Source: Winogradskyella sp. UBA3174 (lineage in GTDB: Bacteria; Bacteroidota; Bacteroidia; Flavobacteriales; Flavobacteriaceae). From it: DNA of 18,535 nucleotides. Location: positions 1-18,535 of the forward strand of contig NZ_DEXW01000011.1 in NCBI RefSeq assembly GCF_002364335.1, in the 5' to 3' direction. The translations under genes and the position numbers were made by a program. Shown in pieces: positions 15,702 to 18,535 of this stretch (positions within the stretch are counted from its first letter, which is position 1; every line of letters begins with the position of its first letter). The notes under the pieces are model-generated. The model was not told the origin of the DNA. It was given only the letters and a program-made list of their open reading frames with translations, and did not search any database.

Positions 15702-15711
15702 GTAAGCTATT
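15692..15711 (+). repeat. Perfect inverted repeat overlapping the lipoprotein promoter
   Basis: AATAGCTT (15692-15699) and AAGCTATT (15704-15711) form an 8-bp perfect inverted repeat with a four-base centre TGGT. Its left arm and centre contain most of the -7 box, so it could be an operator for a dimeric regulator. If transcription began further upstream it would instead be a leader hairpin. Confidence 0.55.
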
Positions 15712-15734
15712 AACAAATTATTAAAATAATTAAA

Positions 15735-16904
15735 ATGATTAAAATCAAAAATGTAACTAAATTAATACTATTCTCATTTGTTCTTGTTTTGGCCTCATGT
15801 CAAGACGAGTCAATAGAACAAGAAACACAACAAGCAGAATTAAATTTTAAAGACGGTAACGTTATTTCTGATGGTCTCTTAGAGAAAGAAGAATTAGTGT
15901 TTAACGAAGAAAGTGAACTATTAGTAAGGTCTAACGGTTCATTTGGGCAAAAAACAACAAGTAGTTGTACACCAGACATAGATGGTTTAGTATCTATGCT
16001 ACCTAGTCAAGTGACTGTAACAACTACTGCGAAACCAGGAGACAATGCTTATTTTAATTTAACTATCGATGATAGTTCTGGCTTCTTATCTGGCACAGAA
16101 ATACCTGCATGGTGTGCTGACCAAGACTTAAGCTTAGAAAACAACGAAACAGTAAGTTTTGACGTCTATTCTAGTTATGGTGAATTACCAGAAGGTAGAT
16201 TTGAAAAACCAGAGAATTTTGATAAAGTAAATTGGTTATTAAACCAAACTATTATTGGTGAAGAAAGTCCTAACGGCTTAGGTGAATATACTTTTGGTCA
16301 TATACAGTACGCTATGTGGTTATTAGTTGATGATTCTGTTTGCCAAGTTTGTACTGCTTTAACAGATCCAATTAGTACTTGGAATAACGATGGAAATGAT
16401 ATTGAACAAGCAGAAGAAATTAGAGATTTAGCCTTAGCTCAAGGTACCGGTTTTACGCCAGGATGTGGAGAATTAATGGCTATTATACTTGTACCAGATG
16501 GTAAGCAATCACTTATTATTGGTAAAGAAGTTGAAGCTGTTCCTTGTGATGATTGCGTAGGTAAAGTAACTGATTTAACTTTACAATGGAACTGGCACAA
16601 TGATTACAGAGTTAGAGTATACCAACGTAATGGGAATACATGTTGGGCAACTAAAGTATTTGATGGCACCGTTGGTCTTAATGATGAGATTGATATGACT
16701 GGTGCAAATCAAAATGGTACTTTTGGAAAATGGTTATATATCTTTGTTGGTAACTGTTATTACACAAAAATTAAAACCAATTGCCATTTAAATATTGGAC
16801 CTGGCTATAAACGAGGAGTTCTTGAAGTAGTTAGTGGTCAAAGTTCACTAGGTGGTGAATTATGTGAATACGTTCCTCCAGTTAACCATTGCTGGTGGTG
16901 GTAA
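15735..16904 (+). CDS. Cysteine-rich surface lipoprotein with thioester-like domain and C-terminal beta domain
   Basis: The 389-residue precursor has a lipoprotein signal with lipobox LASC (Cys22), followed by QDESIEQE, an acidic stretch resembling the lipoprotein export signal that sends Bacteroidota lipoproteins to the cell surface. Residues about 80-265 contain PAWCADQD (Cys127), DKVNWLLNQ (163-171) and FGHIQYAMWLL (187-197, Gln191), the layout of thioester (TED/TQXA-like) adhesin domains, in which a Y/W-C cysteine bonds to the Gln of Q-x-A-I-W. Residues 274-379 form a second beta-rich domain, from CVGKVTDLTL to NIGPGYKRGVLEV and GGELC, that I recall as a common partner (DUF7467-like). The chain ends in HCWWW. 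There are 13 cysteines, including CxxC at 203-206 and 271-274. No T9SS sorting domain is seen. Function is unknown; adhesion is inference. Confidence 0.8.
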   Translation: MIKIKNVTKLILFSFVLVLASCQDESIEQETQQAELNFKDGNVISDGLLEKEELVFNEESELLVRSNGSFGQKTTSSCTPDIDGLVSMLPSQVTVTTTAKPGDNAYFNLTIDDSSGFLSGTEIPAWCADQDLSLENNETVSFDVYSSYGELPEGRFEKPENFDKVNWLLNQTIIGEESPNGLGEYTFGHIQYAMWLLVDDSVCQVCTALTDPISTWNNDGNDIEQAEEIRDLALAQGTGFTPGCGELMAIILVPDGKQSLIIGKEVEAVPCDDCVGKVTDLTLQWNWHNDYRVRVYQRNGNTCWATKVFDGTVGLNDEIDMTGANQNGTFGKWLYIFVGNCYYTKIKTNCHLNIGPGYKRGVLEVVSGQSSLGGELCEYVPPVNHCWWW

Positions 16905-16922
16905 GACTTTAAAATTATATAT

Positions 16923-16954
16923 AAAAAGAGGTGCAAATCGCACCTCTTTTTTTT
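16923..16954 (+). terminator. Strong bidirectional terminator after the lipoprotein gene
   Basis: AGAGGTGC (16927-16934) pairs with GCACCTCT (16940-16947) around the loop AAATC, with an A run before and a T run after. It lies 22 bases after the lipoprotein stop and can also end the minus-strand ATP-grasp transcript (stop 17008). Confidence 0.92.
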
Positions 16955-17007
16955 GCTCCAAATTGAAGCTCTTTAATTAATGACTAATTCATACCAAAAG
17001 TTATAAA

Positions 17008-18150
17008 TTATAGTTTTTGAATTTTACTAACAATTATATTTTTTGTTCTCCACACAAACTTATAAACCATTGGTAATGGATCTTTTAGCGCAAACAACAG
17101 TGGTGTGTTCTTTTTTAAAAACCCAATTTTAAAAACCATAGTTGGTTTTTTTAGCACTTGTCGCACCAATCCTTTAAGATTTAGATATGTTATTTTATCT
17201 GCTTCCTGAATTTCAGGTTTTATATTCTGAGTTAATAGGCAATGTAAGTAAGGGAAATTTACATTAGCAACCGCGGAAGCATCAACATTCATCCAATATC
17301 TTGTGTTTATTTCTATAATCTTAAATGCATCTTCCTTTTCATCATACCTGCAGTCAATATTAGCTACACCAGACCACTCTAGACTTTTCATAATTTTACT
17401 AATGATTTCAATCAGTTCTAAATCATTTATAAATTGAAACCCTTTTTGTGCTGTAACATCATCCTTATGAAATAAACTTGAATTTTGAATAGAATACGCT
17501 GTTATTTCACCGTTATCACAAAGCACGTTACAAGACAAATCGTAACCGTAAATATAATTTTGGTAAATAGCATTACAACTAAACGTATTAGATTTACTAT
17601 ACTTTATTACATCATCATTATTATTTAAAACAATAATTTGCTGTCCACCGCCAAAACCAGAAACAGGCTTAGCTATTAGAGGAAATTTTAAGGTTTTAAG
17701 GTTTGGTAATTCATTCGGTTTTGTAATTATACTTTCTGGACAAGGAAATCCATTAGCCTTAAGATATAAATACAATAAGCCTTTATCTTGTGCTGTTTTA
17801 AAATGAGTAAGGCTGGGTAAAATGCAAAGCTTATCTTTTTGATTAAGTAAATCTTTATTTTCTATAAGTTTTTCAATACCAAATTCAAAAACAGGCATAA
17901 TAACATCTATTGCATACTTTTCTACTTCCCTATTTATATTGCTAAGCCAATTTTTATCATCTTTTTCTGGGTAATACGATAAATGTTTTACAAATCTCGA
18001 GTATTTTAAATAGTTATGTCTATCTGAAGACATCACATATATTTTAATATTTTTATGCAAAGACAAACAATTAACAACTTGTAATACTAAAAGCTTGTGG
18101 TCTTGACTATCTGGAATTAAAACAGAAATATTTGGCTGACTCCTATTCAT
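17008..18150 (-). CDS. ATP-grasp enzyme, CarB-like (carboxylate-amine/thiol ligase superfamily)
   Basis: This 380-residue protein has a pre-ATP-grasp domain (about 7-115, with DVIMPVFEFGIEKL) and an ATP-grasp domain (about 118-310). Visible parts are the helix TAQDKGLLYLYLKANGFPCP (119-138), the ATP-binding lysine and glycine loop in LIAKPVSGFGGGQQI (158-172), GYDLSCNVLCDNGEI (202-216), and the metal ligands Asp266 in GVANIDCRY, and Glu280 and Asn282 in IIEINTRYW. All key residues look intact, so an ADP-forming ligase using an acyl-phosphate intermediate is expected. Family members occur in cell-envelope and polysaccharide clusters and in small-molecule pathways; nothing adjacent fixes the substrate. 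The C-terminus (about 320-380) is basic with an amphipathic helix and could touch the membrane. Start ATG 18148-18150 has a near-consensus -7 (TATATTTA) just upstream. Confidence 0.88.
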   Translation of the reverse strand: MNRSQPNISVLIPDSQDHKLLVLQVVNCLSLHKNIKIYVMSSDRHNYLKYSRFVKHLSYYPEKDDKNWLSNINREVEKYAIDVIMPVFEFGIEKLIENKDLLNQKDKLCILPSLTHFKTAQDKGLLYLYLKANGFPCPESIITKPNELPNLKTLKFPLIAKPVSGFGGGQQIIVLNNNDDVIKYSKSNTFSCNAIYQNYIYGYDLSCNVLCDNGEITAYSIQNSSLFHKDDVTAQKGFQFINDLELIEIISKIMKSLEWSGVANIDCRYDEKEDAFKIIEINTRYWMNVDASAVANVNFPYLHCLLTQNIKPEIQEADKITYLNLKGLVRQVLKKPTMVFKIGFLKKNTPLLFALKDPLPMVYKFVWRTKNIIVSKIQKL

Positions 18151-18206
18151 TTTATTAAATATAAATTAAAAATAAAGCAAAAAATTATTTTTTTAATGTA
18201 TTAAAT

Positions 18207-18535
18207 TTAATTTGGGTTATAATTACAAAAAGCACTGCCAATTGGCGAACCATCTGGTATTTTTGGTGAGTTTTCTAGTTTGAATTTTTCTGGATGCTCA
18301 TAAAATTCTTTTATCATTATAACGTATTGCATGCTTATCGCTTCAAAGTTTAAAAACTTTTTTGTCAGATCAGAAATTGTTTTATTGGCTATAGCCCTAG
18401 TCTGAAAGTAACTTTCATTATTCGTTGCCAAATTCATCAAATACTTCAAAACGTTAACGTTGATTTGGTGTTGAATCTCCGATAAATAAGAATCTTCAAT
18501 GGTCTTTCCGAAGGAATGTTTTATCACATCATCTA
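18207..18535 (-). CDS. C-terminal end of a zinc-dependent metalloprotease (DUF5117/DUF4953-type), 5' truncated by the window edge
   Basis: The frame is open through the right edge, so the gene continues beyond it; the first possible start inside (GTG 18525-18527) is preceded by in-frame Asp codons and is not a real start. The last 108 residues show a helical region (QINVNVLKYLMNLATNNES), then FQTRAIANKTISDL and MIKEFYEHPEKFKLENSPKI, ending near IPDGSPIG. This order (a Leu-rich helix, 'VRAIA', a helix with 'F..DP', then 'PPGxPIG') is how I remember the tails of zinc-dependent metalloproteases with DUF5117 and DUF4953, secreted or lipid-anchored enzymes of about 800 residues. The HExxH site would lie outside the window. 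The ATP-grasp gene starts 56 bases downstream. The assignment rests on the tail only. Confidence 0.6.
   Translation of the reverse strand, partial: DDVIKHSFGKTIEDSYLSEIQHQINVNVLKYLMNLATNNESYFQTRAIANKTISDLTKKFLNFEAISMQYVIMIKEFYEHPEKFKLENSPKIPDGSPIGSAFCNYNPN

Larger units (their letters stand above)
15393..15734. other. Divergent intergenic region between threonine aldolase and the lipoprotein gene
   Basis: The 342 bases are very AT-rich and hold no open frame that I would call a gene. I see a minus-strand -7 box near the aldolase (15419-15426) and a plus-strand promoter overlapping an inverted repeat near the lipoprotein (15670-15711). The middle 200 bases show no convincing repeat, RNA gene or riboswitch. 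Confidence 0.6.

Noticed and set aside
18525..18527. GTG as a start for a 106-residue gene at the right edge
   Set aside because: The frame stays open through the window edge with further codons upstream, and the protein looks like the tail of a much larger enzyme.
17008..18535. Ribosomal-peptide (graspetide-like) cluster built from the ATP-grasp gene, the metalloprotease tail and a small precursor
   Set aside because: The ATP-grasp protein has a CarB-like pre-ATP-grasp domain and not the peptide-ligase type, and I found no small precursor frame with a core motif nearby.

Overview
The window is chromosomal DNA from a member of the Bacteroidota, most likely a marine-type Flavobacteriaceae. 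The evidence is the AT-rich base composition, the near absence of Shine-Dalgarno sites at real starts, several TAnnTTTG promoter boxes (the Bacteroidota -7 element), and gene families typical of the group (YfhO, DUF4834, an oligopeptidase B next to a YbaB gene, and a lipoprotein with an acidic stretch after its lipobox cysteine). I see no rRNA, tRNA, CRISPR array, transposase or phage gene. It reads as mostly ordinary core genome with a few unusual spots.

Layout. Bases 1-133 are the 3' end of a plus-strand gene with a Ser/Arg-rich tail, closed by a hairpin. A minus-strand block follows (5825 down to 209): a small DUF4834 membrane protein, a large YfhO membrane protein, a GT4-like glycosyltransferase and a Wzx-type flippase. 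The last three are tightly spaced and look like one surface-glycan operon. A plus-strand pair comes next: an outer-membrane transporter-like protein and a two-domain GNAT acetyltransferase, ending in a strong bidirectional terminator at 8033-8050. Then come three minus-strand genes: an AONS-family PLP acyltransferase, a cystathionine-beta-synthase-like PLP enzyme and oligopeptidase B. The PLP pair matches the first two enzymes of capnine (sulfonolipid) synthesis, cysteate synthase and cysteate fatty acyltransferase. This is the most interesting functional hypothesis in the window.

Between 12798 and 13122 lies a plus-strand YbaB/EbfC gene that no intact reading frame covers. Three single-base length changes in A runs break it; undoing them restores exactly 107 codons plus stop. 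Next to it are a lone GT2 glycosyltransferase and an L-threonine aldolase, both on the minus strand. A plus-strand surface lipoprotein (15735-16904) follows. It is rich in cysteine, has a thioester-domain-like Cys/Gln signature and ends in Cys-Trp-Trp-Trp. A strong hairpin separates it from a minus-strand ATP-grasp enzyme and from the C-terminal piece of a zinc-dependent metalloprotease that runs off the right edge.

All family assignments come from reading motifs by eye; no database search was run.
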